A DNA stretch of 21,478 nucleotides from Planctomycetota bacterium (GTDB taxonomy: Bacteria; Planctomycetota; Planctomycetia; Pirellulales; Pirellulaceae), in NCBI GenBank assembly GCA_026692885.1, contig JAPLNJ010001127.1, positions 1 through 21,478 on the forward strand, given 5' to 3'. Positions 15,617-21,478 of this stretch are shown here, piece by piece (the first letter of the stretch is position 1; every line of letters starts with the position of its first letter). The translations under genes were made by a program, and so were the position numbers. The notes beneath the pieces were generated by a model that worked only from the letters and a program-made list of their open reading frames with translations, had not been told where the DNA came from and searched no databases.

Positions 15617-16105
15617 ATGTCCGATCCCCAAGAAAGCGTGTGCCTTTACTTGGTCCAGCACGGCGAAGCAGTTGCCGAGTCTGTCGACCCGAATCGGCCG
15701 CTGAGTGGGCCTGGTCGAGCAACCGTCGAGCAAGTGGCGGCCTGGGCAGCGCGGCAAGGCGTGAAAGTCGACCAGATTCGCCACAGCGGTAAACTGCGAG
15801 CGGAGCAGACGGCAGCGATTTTCGCGGAAAAGCTTCATCCCACTGAAGGCGTTTCCGTGCAGCTGGGCCTGGCTCCCAATGACGATGTCCGGCCGCTGGC
15901 GGACACCGTGGCGGGTCAATCGGGATCGGTGATGTTGGTCGGCCATCTGCCCTTGCTGAGCCGATTCGTCAGTTTCCTGCTGGTCGGTGACTGTGAGCGA
16001 CCGTTGGTCCAATTCCGCAACGGAGGCTTGGTCGGCCTAGCCCGTGACGGAGACAACTGGGCGATCAGTTGTGTCATTCCGCCGGCCTTGATCGGCCGGG
16101 AGTAA
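15617..16105 (+). CDS. sixA: SixA-like phosphohistidine phosphatase
   Basis: 162 residues from the ATG at 15617, with GGAAGGAG eight bases upstream. The frame is open 20 codons further up, but only this start has a good binding site and begins just before the family's first strand. The histidine phosphatase core is present: LYLVQHGEA with His15 as the phospho-acceptor, RPLSGPGR, HSGKLRAEQTA (Arg61) and VGHLPLLSR (His110). The usual RHG reads QHG, as in many SixA-like proteins. SixA-type enzymes remove phosphate from histidine on phosphotransfer proteins; the partner here is unknown. It is cytoplasmic. Its stop is 34 bases before the radical SAM gene, so the two probably form an operon. Confidence 0.85.
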   Translation: MSDPQESVCLYLVQHGEAVAESVDPNRPLSGPGRATVEQVAAWAARQGVKVDQIRHSGKLRAEQTAAIFAEKLHPTEGVSVQLGLAPNDDVRPLADTVAGQSGSVMLVGHLPLLSRFVSFLLVGDCERPLVQFRNGGLVGLARDGDNWAISCVIPPALIGRE

Positions 16106-16139
16106 AGGCGATTGCCGGAGACAGTCCGTAGGAGCCTAC

Positions 16140-17015
16140 ATGCAGGAGGAGATGACACCACAGTCGCAACGACCGGCATGTACGGGTCTGCCGCAGGTCG
16201 TCGTCCGAGAGACGGTCTGCAAGACGATTCTGAATCGGACCTCCTTGGGCGATTACTCACTGAACTGCTATACCGGCTGCGAACACGCCTGCGTTTACTG
16301 CTACGCCCGGTTCATGCAGCGATTCCATCCCCATCCGGAAGCCTGGGGCGAATTCGTCGACGTTAAAGTGAATGCGGTCGAGGTGCTCAGGCGGCAACTC
16401 CGCCATGCGGAGCCTGGTGAGGTCTTCGTGAGCAGTGCCTGTGATGGCTGGCAGTCGATCGAGCGCGAACGCCGGTTGACCCGTCGCTGCTGCGAGCTGT
16501 TGCTGGAGTATGGGTTCGAGGTCCACGTGCTGACCAAGAGCGACCTCGTCCTTCGCGATCTCGAATTGTTCGTTGGCCAGAAGGCACGGATCGGTGTCAC
16601 GGTGACCGCGCTCGACGAGGACCTCCGGGTCCATTGGGAACCGCGAGCAGCAAGCGTAGCGGACCGTTTCCGGGTGCTGGAAGAAGCGAGCCGCCTCGGG
16701 CTGCAGACGGCGATCATGTTCGGCCCGCTACTCCCCTGGCTCTCCGACAGCCAGGATTCCCTGGACGCAATGTTTCAGCGGGCAGCCGACCTGCAGGTGG
16801 AAGTCATCTGGGTGGATACACTCAATCCGCGGCCCCGGGTCTGGCCGGCGGTTTCGCAGTTGCTGCGAGACAGCTTCCCCGACTTGCTCGAACGATACCG
16901 GCAAATGCTCTTTGAGTCCGGAGCCCGATCCAGGTATTTGGCGGAACTTGGTCAGCGAGTCCAACTCGCTGCCGAGCGGGCCTCGCTGCATGATCGCATC
17001 ATCCAGTGTTTCTGA
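16140..17015 (+). CDS. SPL-type radical SAM protein
   Basis: 291 residues. GGAG lies five bases before the ATG at 16140. The radical SAM cluster motif is YTGCEHACVYCYAR, with Cys47, Cys51 and Cys54 in the CxxxCxxC spacing, preceded by the conserved LNCYTGC lead-in of SPL/Rv2578c-like proteins. Further matches are VFVSSACDGWQ, VHVLTKSDLVLRD, IGVTVTALDEDL and IWVDTLNPR. It should bind a [4Fe-4S] cluster and S-adenosylmethionine. True spore photoproduct lyases repair DNA in spore formers; this broader group is found in non-sporulating bacteria with unknown substrates, so a DNA-repair role is only a guess. It follows sixA by 34 bases and converges on the DUF488 gene, with a second radical SAM gene 1 kb further on. 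Confidence 0.85.
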   Translation: MQEEMTPQSQRPACTGLPQVVVRETVCKTILNRTSLGDYSLNCYTGCEHACVYCYARFMQRFHPHPEAWGEFVDVKVNAVEVLRRQLRHAEPGEVFVSSACDGWQSIERERRLTRRCCELLLEYGFEVHVLTKSDLVLRDLELFVGQKARIGVTVTALDEDLRVHWEPRAASVADRFRVLEEASRLGLQTAIMFGPLLPWLSDSQDSLDAMFQRAADLQVEVIWVDTLNPRPRVWPAVSQLLRDSFPDLLERYRQMLFESGARSRYLAELGQRVQLAAERASLHDRIIQCF

Positions 17016-17408
17016 AACCGCCCAATGCTCCTGCTTGCAACGCAACGGCCTGAGTCTGCTGGCTCGTGGGCCTACGGTCGGCAGTCTACACCCCTGCGAG
17101 GTGCCGCAGAGAGATCTGTCCCTCACGCACCAGGTCGGCATCGCCAACCTCGGACGCGTAGGCCAGGTCAGTCAGCCTCGTGACCTGCGTCGACCAAGAC
17201 AGTGCCCCAGTCCTGCGCCTCGCACGAGAACGCTGCTGATGGGCATCACCCCGACGCCGGGCATTGAATAGCTCCCAGAACGGAAACGCCCCCGGTCCAT
17301 TGCTGGGGAACCCGGGGGCGTTCGTGTGGATTGCCACGCGGCAAGTCTCCAAATCTGCCGCCGCACCGAGCGGCAACGAGACAGGCGTGGGCATGGTTCT
17401 GGGCAGAC
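17016..17408. other. 393-base gap between converging genes, mostly without features
   Basis: The SPL-type gene (plus) and the DUF488 gene (minus) converge here. The gap holds a strong hairpin at 17285-17322. A minus-strand open frame from 17394 to 17086 crosses that hairpin and ends in ASEVGDADLVREGQISLRHL. That end reads somewhat like protein, but it has no ribosome binding site and no family I recognise, so I do not call a gene. Confidence 0.5.
17285..17322. terminator. Strong bidirectional terminator-like hairpin
   Basis: AACGCCCCCGG (17285-17295) pairs perfectly with CCGGGGGCGTT (17312-17322): 11 base pairs, nine of them G-C, around a 16-base loop. It lies between converging genes, about 90 bases past the DUF488 stop and 270 past the SPL-type stop. 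There is no clear T-run on either side. The first ten bases of the arm equal those of the hairpin at 74-109. Confidence 0.6.
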
Positions 17409-17843
17409 CTACAAGTGTCGGATTTCGAGGTTACCCCACTTGCCCCGCAAATACTCGGCCACCAGCCGACGATGGCAGTGTTCTGGCGTAGGTTCGCTAC
17501 ACAGCAGACAGCCGCCATCGATCAAGTCGCGCGACACACGTTCTTCGACTCGCCGGGTGGACAGCAGATCGAGGAACTTGGTCGCGCAGGCCGACCATTC
17601 GCACTGATCCTTCTTGACTTCGTCGAAGATCTCCTTCGTCGGAGCCAAGTCGGAAAGATGGACGTAGTCCATCCCGCAGATCTCGCGAAGGAAGAACTGC
17701 AGATCCCCCTTCTTGGTGAACCCAGCCAGCTGAGATGCATTTTTCAGACGCACGTCCACCACCCGCAGCAGGCGAGGCTGTTTAAGGCAGCGGAAGAACT
17801 GTTCCGCGCTTTTCTTGGTGTAACCGATGGTAAAAGCGATCAT
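17409..17843 (-). CDS. DUF488 family protein
   Basis: 144 residues, cytoplasmic. It shows the DUF488 pattern: TIGYTKKSAEQFF at the start, VVDVRLKNASQLAGF (28-42), the DLQFFL segment, YVHLSDLAPTKEIFDE, and near the end CLLCSEPTPEHCHRRLVAEYL, where Cys112, Cys115, Cys123 and His124 are the family's conserved Cys/His cluster. The biochemical function of DUF488 is not established. AAGGA lies about six bases before the ATG. It is read in the same direction as the DUF5131 radical SAM gene, whose stop lies 214 bases upstream. Between them a small CxxC ORF overlaps this start by four bases. Confidence 0.85.
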   Translation of the reverse strand: MIAFTIGYTKKSAEQFFRCLKQPRLLRVVDVRLKNASQLAGFTKKGDLQFFLREICGMDYVHLSDLAPTKEIFDEVKKDQCEWSACATKFLDLLSTRRVEERVSRDLIDGGCLLCSEPTPEHCHRRLVAEYLRGKWGNLEIRHL

Positions 17844-17962
17844 GTCATTCCTTCTGTGTCAAGCATTCCGATGCCTTGATGGGGCCATGCGATCACATTG
17901 GACTGCATCGGCTTTTTCAAGGCATCCATCGCGGGGTCCGAACATGTCGCACACACCGCCAT
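17840..17962 (-). CDS. Possible small CxxC protein upstream of DUF488 (uncertain)
   Basis: A 40-codon frame begins MAVCATCSDP and ends GMT, with its TGA overlapping the ATG of the DUF488 gene (ATGA), the arrangement of translationally coupled genes. It contains one CxxC pair and several Met codons. The frame is open about 15 codons further upstream to a TAA. An AGGA lies about 12 bases before the ATG, which is distant. It may be a real small partner of DUF488, the end of a decayed gene, or chance. No family is recognised. Confidence 0.28.
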   Translation of the reverse strand: MAVCATCSDPAMDALKKPMQSNVIAWPHQGIGMLDTEGMT

Positions 17963-18057
17963 CGCGACCAACTTCCTGCCGGACGCGACCTGGCGGCGTG
18001 TGAATTATCATGGCAACCCAGATCCTCTGTCAGGGGCGCCAAAGCGACGTCGGACGA

Positions 18058-18795
18058 TCATTTGCTCAGAGTGGGCAACTTGATGCCCCGCAGGTCCTTC
18101 CCACGAACCTCGATGCCAGCGTCGACCAAGAGTCCGGTAAACGTCTGGAGCTTCTCCAGAGGCGGCTCGGGCAGCTCCACGGATTTGGGCTTGCTGTTCA
18201 AGCCGAGCCAAACGAATTCAGGCCGCAGTCTGCGAATCCAGCCAGCGAAGACTTTCGGGTCGAAATCCATGATCGGCTCGATGGTGACCACCTTCCGCGG
18301 ATACTCCAAGGCTTGGAACTGCCGGTAGCGCTCGCTGGGCGGAGGGGCCTTGGAGATGTCCTCGTAGCCCTTGTCCCGATTGGTCTCCAGCGTGGTAAGC
18401 AGAATCACATTGCTGGGAAACGCCTTGACCAGCGGCGCGAAGTATTCCGGCTGCTTCGACTGAAAGTAGTAGGTCCGATTCGGACACCGAGCGTTCTGCT
18501 GCCGGATGCGTTCGATAATCCGACGCGTGAAGTCGGGCGGGCAGAACGAGATGTCGGCGTTGCCGCACACGAAGACGATGTCGGCACTCGGGATCGCGTC
18601 CAGCCGATCCGGGTGACAATGCGGGGTGTAACCATAACACTCCTGGCAGTTATGCAACTGCCGCTTGGCCTGCCTTTGAAAACTGGGCACGCAGTAGGTG
18701 CAGTCGAACTGACAGCCCTTGAATGGGTTCCAGGTCTTGGCACCGGCGTACATGTTCGACTCGGGTTTACCATTCTTCAAAGAATTCTTGTTCAT
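18058..18795 (-). CDS. DUF5131 / phage Gp37-Gp68-like radical SAM protein
   Basis: 245 residues from the ATG at 18795, with AAGGAA about eight bases upstream. The opening KTWNPFKGCQFDCTYC carries the radical SAM-type CxxxCxxC (Cys28, Cys32, Cys35), preceded by the W-N-P-x-x-G-C lead-in typical of DUF5131. A second Cys/His group (NCQECYGYTPHCHP, 49-62) follows. Later segments VFVCGNADISF, YYFQSKQPEYF, VILLTTLETNR, VTIEPIMDFDP and VWLGLNSKPK match the family's barrel strands. The family was first noted in phages; its reaction is unknown. The 5' end is richer in A/T than the surrounding genes, a hint of separate origin. The frame stays open upstream to a TAA near 18955, where AAGGAGG lies, but no usual start codon follows it closely. 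A perfect dyad sits 54 bases before the ATG. Confidence 0.78.
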   Translation of the reverse strand: MNKNSLKNGKPESNMYAGAKTWNPFKGCQFDCTYCVPSFQRQAKRQLHNCQECYGYTPHCHPDRLDAIPSADIVFVCGNADISFCPPDFTRRIIERIRQQNARCPNRTYYFQSKQPEYFAPLVKAFPSNVILLTTLETNRDKGYEDISKAPPPSERYRQFQALEYPRKVVTIEPIMDFDPKVFAGWIRRLRPEFVWLGLNSKPKSVELPEPPLEKLQTFTGLLVDAGIEVRGKDLRGIKLPTLSK

Positions 18796-18848
18796 CGTTC
18801 GTTCCTTAAATTTGCAGTTTCGTTTGTACAGATATTTGGCGATCAGTT

Positions 18849-18870
18849 GGTGCAACGACTCCGTTGCACC
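18849..18870. promoter_or_regulatory. Perfect 9-base dyad upstream of the DUF5131 gene
   Basis: The arms GGTGCAACG (18849-18857) and CGTTGCACC (18862-18870) are perfect inverted copies around a 4-base loop. On the minus strand this is 54 bases before the DUF5131 ATG, so it could be a repressor operator or a hairpin in the mRNA leader. No other copy was noticed in the window. Confidence 0.45.
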
Positions 18871-19347
18871 CAAGACCGTCAAAGACAACAGCTCGACTCG
18901 GCCAATGCCTGTCAGCTTGCATTCTGAACCTATCGAAACCTCCTTTCCTTAGTCCGTTGTACTGCCACCTGAAATGACGCACGCCTCGATTTGGTCCGGT
19001 GGTCTTGAAGTGTGCGTTTCGGATTTGCTCCTGAATCAGGTGATGCTCGCCTGGCCGAGTTCCTCACAACCGCCGGCCCTTTGATTCATAAGGAAATAAC
19101 GCAGGGCCGCAACAACAAAAACTCTGAGCCTCGCAGCGGCGCCTCCAAGTCGAATCGATGTGGTGCAAGGAAGATCGCAGTGGAGCCGTAACAGCGGGAT
19201 GCTTTGTGCCTTTTGGCTTTCGTAAAGCAACAGACACGCGGCAAAGAGATCGACCCTGGGGACCCAGTCACCGGGGAACAGCAAACTTCGCCTCGAACGT
19301 GGCACCAGCCAAATACGACCGCGTTTGAAGAGCGGGCGGTCCAGGGG
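18871..19347. other. About 480 bases with no supported gene
   Basis: This lies between the DUF5131 leader and the end of the SUMF1 remnant. It is more A/T-rich than its surroundings near 18940-19110. On the minus strand AAGGAAAGGAGG (about 18943-18955) is a strong ribosome-binding-like sequence, with an ATG (MQADRHW) 16 bases on that opens a 38-codon frame across the dyad; the spacing is too long for a confident leader peptide. The rest, to 19347, shows no convincing frame, repeat or RNA structure. Confidence 0.4.
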
Positions 19348-20161
19348 CTAAGGGGCAACCAAGCTTCTGGCTACCCGAAAACCAAGGCTATTCATCGGTG
19401 GTGTAGGGGCCGCGGACAGCCGCTTGGCCGCGCTGACAGATGGCGGCAGATCAATGAAACAACTTCCGCGTGCGGCCCGCATCTCACCGGTCGCTGGCCC
19501 TACTGGGTCGCGTGATGGACTGTGGAGGTAGTAATCGGCTGAGTACTAGTCAGCGCACCATTCACGCACGTTCCCGCACATGTCGTAGAGGTCCCAGGCA
19601 TTGGGGCGTTTGCGTCCGACGGGCCAGGTGTGTGTGTCGGCGTTGGGCAGGTTCCAGGCGAACTGTTCGAGTGATGCCGTGTCGGTGGGCCGGATTGCCC
19701 CACTGTCCGTTCGGCACGCGTACTCCCATTCCGCTTCAGTCGGCAACCGGTACTCCGCATGCTCCTGCTCACTGAGCCATTTGCAGAACGCGATGCTGTC
19801 ATCCCAGGTCACCAGGCACACGGGATGCTCATCGGTCTGCGTAAAGCCAGGATTGCGCCAATTTGTGTCCCGTGAATGCGTGCCCTTGCTGGACGCGCGG
19901 CTGGCCTGACAGCCGCCCATCCCGTTGACCTCGGCCTGTGTCCGGTGGCCCGTGGCATCGACGTACCGCTTGAACTGGCCCACCGTGACGTAGTGTTGGC
20001 CAAGATAGAAAGGCTTGCTTATCTCGACACGATGCCGTGGTTTCTCGCCGGCGTCGGGGGCGAAATCAAATGCCCCTCAGGAATTCACCCGCCGAGATCA
20101 AGCAAGTTGCCTGCCAATCGAATTCGTCATCTGCTGGAACGATTGGCAGCTCGCAGTCGCG
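19348..20161 (-). pseudogene. Decayed SUMF1 / formylglycine-generating-enzyme-like domain
   Basis: Starting just after the kinase stop, in the kinase's own frame, the sequence reads IVPADDEFDWQATC, then CLISAGEFLRG, and ends at a TGA (20066-20068). One frame over it continues as FAPDAGEKPRHRVEI, KPFYLGQHYVTVGQFKRYVD, VCLVTWDDSIAFCKWL, YRLPTEAEWEYACR and CGNVREWCAD, then hits TAG at 19546-19548 where the family has Trp (EWC-x-D-W-Y). After the TAG the same frame goes on with YSADYYLHSPSRDPVGP and reaches the normal family end, LGFRVARS, with a stop at 19348-19350. A whole SUMF1 domain is therefore present but broken by one frameshift and one nonsense codon, with no start codon or ribosome binding site of its own. 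It was most likely the C-terminal half of a kinase-SUMF1 fusion. Confidence 0.8.
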
Positions 20162-21445
20162 TCAATGCGCTGGCAACTCCCTCCGAATTTCTTCCAGTTC
20201 CCGTTTCCGTTCGGTCTGCTCGGCAGACAGGTCCTTCAGGACCGCGTCGGCAAACTGATTCGTTTCAGCCTGTACCTCGTCAATCGCCGAGTTGATCTCC
20301 TCCGGGTCGGGCAGGTTGCGCGACAGGAACAGCAGGCGGCCGACGTACGGAAGCAAGAAAAGGCTGACCCCCAGAGTAACGAGAATCAAGGTTCCAAGGA
20401 GCCAGTGTGGTATGGCTCTTCGCGTGCGGTTCAGCGATCTAGTTCCTGATTGCTCACCGGGAGTAGACTGCGCTGCCGCAGTCGCCGGGTTCTCACCGGC
20501 GACGGCAGTTTCCAAGGCTTCGGCCGTTGCCGTTGCCGACTGGTAGCGATCCTGTGGGCTTTTGGCAAGCATCCTATGGAGGATTGCCACCACATGGTCG
20601 GAAACATCGGGACGAGACCGCTGAATGTCGGGGACAGGTTCACGAGCGTGAGCCATCATCCTCTTGGCGAAGGTGTCCTTCTTCGGACCAGCGAAGGGCG
20701 CTCGGCCGACGAGCAGGAAATACAGCGTACAACCCAGGGCGTAGATGTCTGCGCGAGCGTCTACGTGGTGGCTGTCACGCCACTGTTCAGGTGCCATGTA
20801 GTCCCCGGTGCCCAAAACCTGATCCGTATCCGTCACAGTCCCCGAATTCGTTCTGCGGTCGGGGGCGTCCAACGAGGCAGGATCAACTTCCGCGGCGGCC
20901 CCGTCCAACTCGGTGACAGCGAGCCTAGCCAGGCCTAGGTCCAGAACCTTGATGACTCCGCCTGCCGTACGCATCAAGTTAGACGGCTTGACGTCCCGGT
21001 GAATCAGTCCGTGTTCGTGGGCATGCTGCAGGCCAAGAGCCGCCTGCCGCACCGCTTCACAGGCATCCGCCACCGACAACCGCCCCGACGAGCGAACCTG
21101 ACGAGCCAAGTCGACACCTTCCAAGTATTCCATCGCCAGGAAAGGCTGCCCCTCGACCTCCCCGGCGTCGTGCGCTCGGACGAGGTTCGGATGGTCCAGT
21201 CGCCCAACGGCCTCCATCTCGCCCTGGAATCGGGCAACGGCTTGTGGATCTCTTGTCCGGCCCGTGAGCAGCAACTTAACCGCCACCGGCCGCTTCAGTC
21301 GCGTGTGGATCGCCTTGTAGACCGTGCCCATGCCACCATGGCCGATCTGCTCAAGCAAGCGATATTGGCCGAACGACTTGGGTAAACTCTCGTCCCGCTC
21401 TGGTGACCGTTCGGGGATTCCTGCGACATCTTGCCCTGCCTGCAT
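20162..21445 (-). CDS. Transmembrane Ser/Thr protein kinase (likely remnant of a kinase-SUMF1 fusion)
   Basis: 427 residues from the ATG at 21445. The kinase domain (about 27-315) is complete: GHGGMG loop (35-40), Lys57, Glu76, HRDVKPSN (149-156), DLG in place of DFG (169-171), APE (218-220) and ADIYALG (232-238). A Pro/Ala/Thr linker and one membrane segment (about 346-368) follow, then a short helical tail ending at a TGA (20162-20164). The active-site residues look intact, so the kinase may still work. Sequence beyond the stop encodes a broken SUMF1 domain, so the present end is probably secondary. Upstream of the ATG the frame is open to the window edge and the binding site is weak, so the true start may lie outside. 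Confidence 0.85.
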   Translation of the reverse strand: MQAGQDVAGIPERSPERDESLPKSFGQYRLLEQIGHGGMGTVYKAIHTRLKRPVAVKLLLTGRTRDPQAVARFQGEMEAVGRLDHPNLVRAHDAGEVEGQPFLAMEYLEGVDLARQVRSSGRLSVADACEAVRQAALGLQHAHEHGLIHRDVKPSNLMRTAGGVIKVLDLGLARLAVTELDGAAAEVDPASLDAPDRRTNSGTVTDTDQVLGTGDYMAPEQWRDSHHVDARADIYALGCTLYFLLVGRAPFAGPKKDTFAKRMMAHAREPVPDIQRSRPDVSDHVVAILHRMLAKSPQDRYQSATATAEALETAVAGENPATAAAQSTPGEQSGTRSLNRTRRAIPHWLLGTLILVTLGVSLFLLPYVGRLLFLSRNLPDPEEINSAIDEVQAETNQFADAVLKDLSAEQTERKRELEEIRRELPAH

Positions 21446-21478
21446 TCGCCAGACTTCCCAGCTTAGTGACTCAGCCCG

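Noticed and set aside
17898..18083. Plus-strand 61-codon frame reading IATNFLPDATWRRVNYHGN
   Set aside because: It looks protein-like in part, but has no ribosome binding site, runs into the DUF5131 3' end, and the minus strand offers an equally good small frame tied to DUF488. Neither is secure.
18010..18927. A 305-codon plus-strand frame over the DUF5131 gene
   Set aside because: The opposite strand carries the radical SAM Cys motif and family segments; this frame has no such pattern and no ribosome binding site.
19204..19515. Plus-strand 103-codon frame near the SUMF1 remnant
   Set aside because: It overlaps the readable C-terminal end of the SUMF1 domain on the other strand and shows no family features.
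1..21478. Search for CRISPR arrays, tRNAs, rRNA, insertion sequences or attachment sites
   Set aside because: No regularly spaced repeats, cloverleaf-like sequence, transposase motifs or flanking direct repeats were seen by eye; a structure or profile search was not possible here.

Overview
The window looks like chromosomal DNA from a GC-rich planctomycete (Planctomycetota, Pirellulales-like). This rests on combinations typical of that phylum: membrane-anchored Hanks-type kinases, one of them followed by SUMF1 (formylglycine-generating-enzyme-like) sequence; an ECF-like sigma factor next to a kinase; a TIGR03790-family protein; and a run of exported glycoside hydrolases. No rRNA, tRNA, CRISPR array, insertion sequence or integrase is visible. 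The taxonomic call is inference from gene content.

Layout. (1) Positions 1-51 are the tail of an unidentified plus-strand gene, followed by a strong hairpin terminator. (2) Positions 221-4509, minus strand, form a signalling operon read as coiled-coil membrane-anchored protein, ECF-like sigma factor, then a large transmembrane kinase with a long coiled-coil tail. (3) Positions 4790-15470 form a polysaccharide-degradation locus: a GH28-like pseudogene with an internal deletion, a 5'-truncated glycosidase-like gene, a DUF4832 glycosidase-like protein, a plus-strand operon (GH29-like protein with a discoidin domain, TIGR03790 protein, YajO-like aldo/keto reductase) and a minus-strand pair (SGNH hydrolase, GH43-like beta-propeller). 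Most intact members carry signal peptides, so glycans are probably attacked outside the cytoplasm, with the reductase acting inside. (4) Positions 15617-17015, plus strand, hold a SixA-like phosphohistidine phosphatase and an SPL-type radical SAM protein. (5) Positions 17409-18795, minus strand, hold a DUF5131 (phage Gp37/Gp68-like) radical SAM protein, a possible 40-residue CxxC ORF and a DUF488 protein. They face the SPL gene across a shared terminator-like hairpin. (6) Positions 18871-19347 hold no gene I can support. (7) Positions 19348-21445, minus strand, hold a transmembrane Ser/Thr kinase followed directly by a decayed SUMF1 domain carrying stops and a frameshift.

The most notable points are the decayed kinase-SUMF1 fusion, the two-radical-SAM plus DUF488 neighbourhood with a perfect dyad upstream of the DUF5131 gene, the sigma/kinase/coiled-coil operon whose kinase has a tyrosine-kinase-like catalytic loop, two terminators sharing one stem sequence 17 kb apart, and two neighbouring glycosidase genes both broken by deletion.
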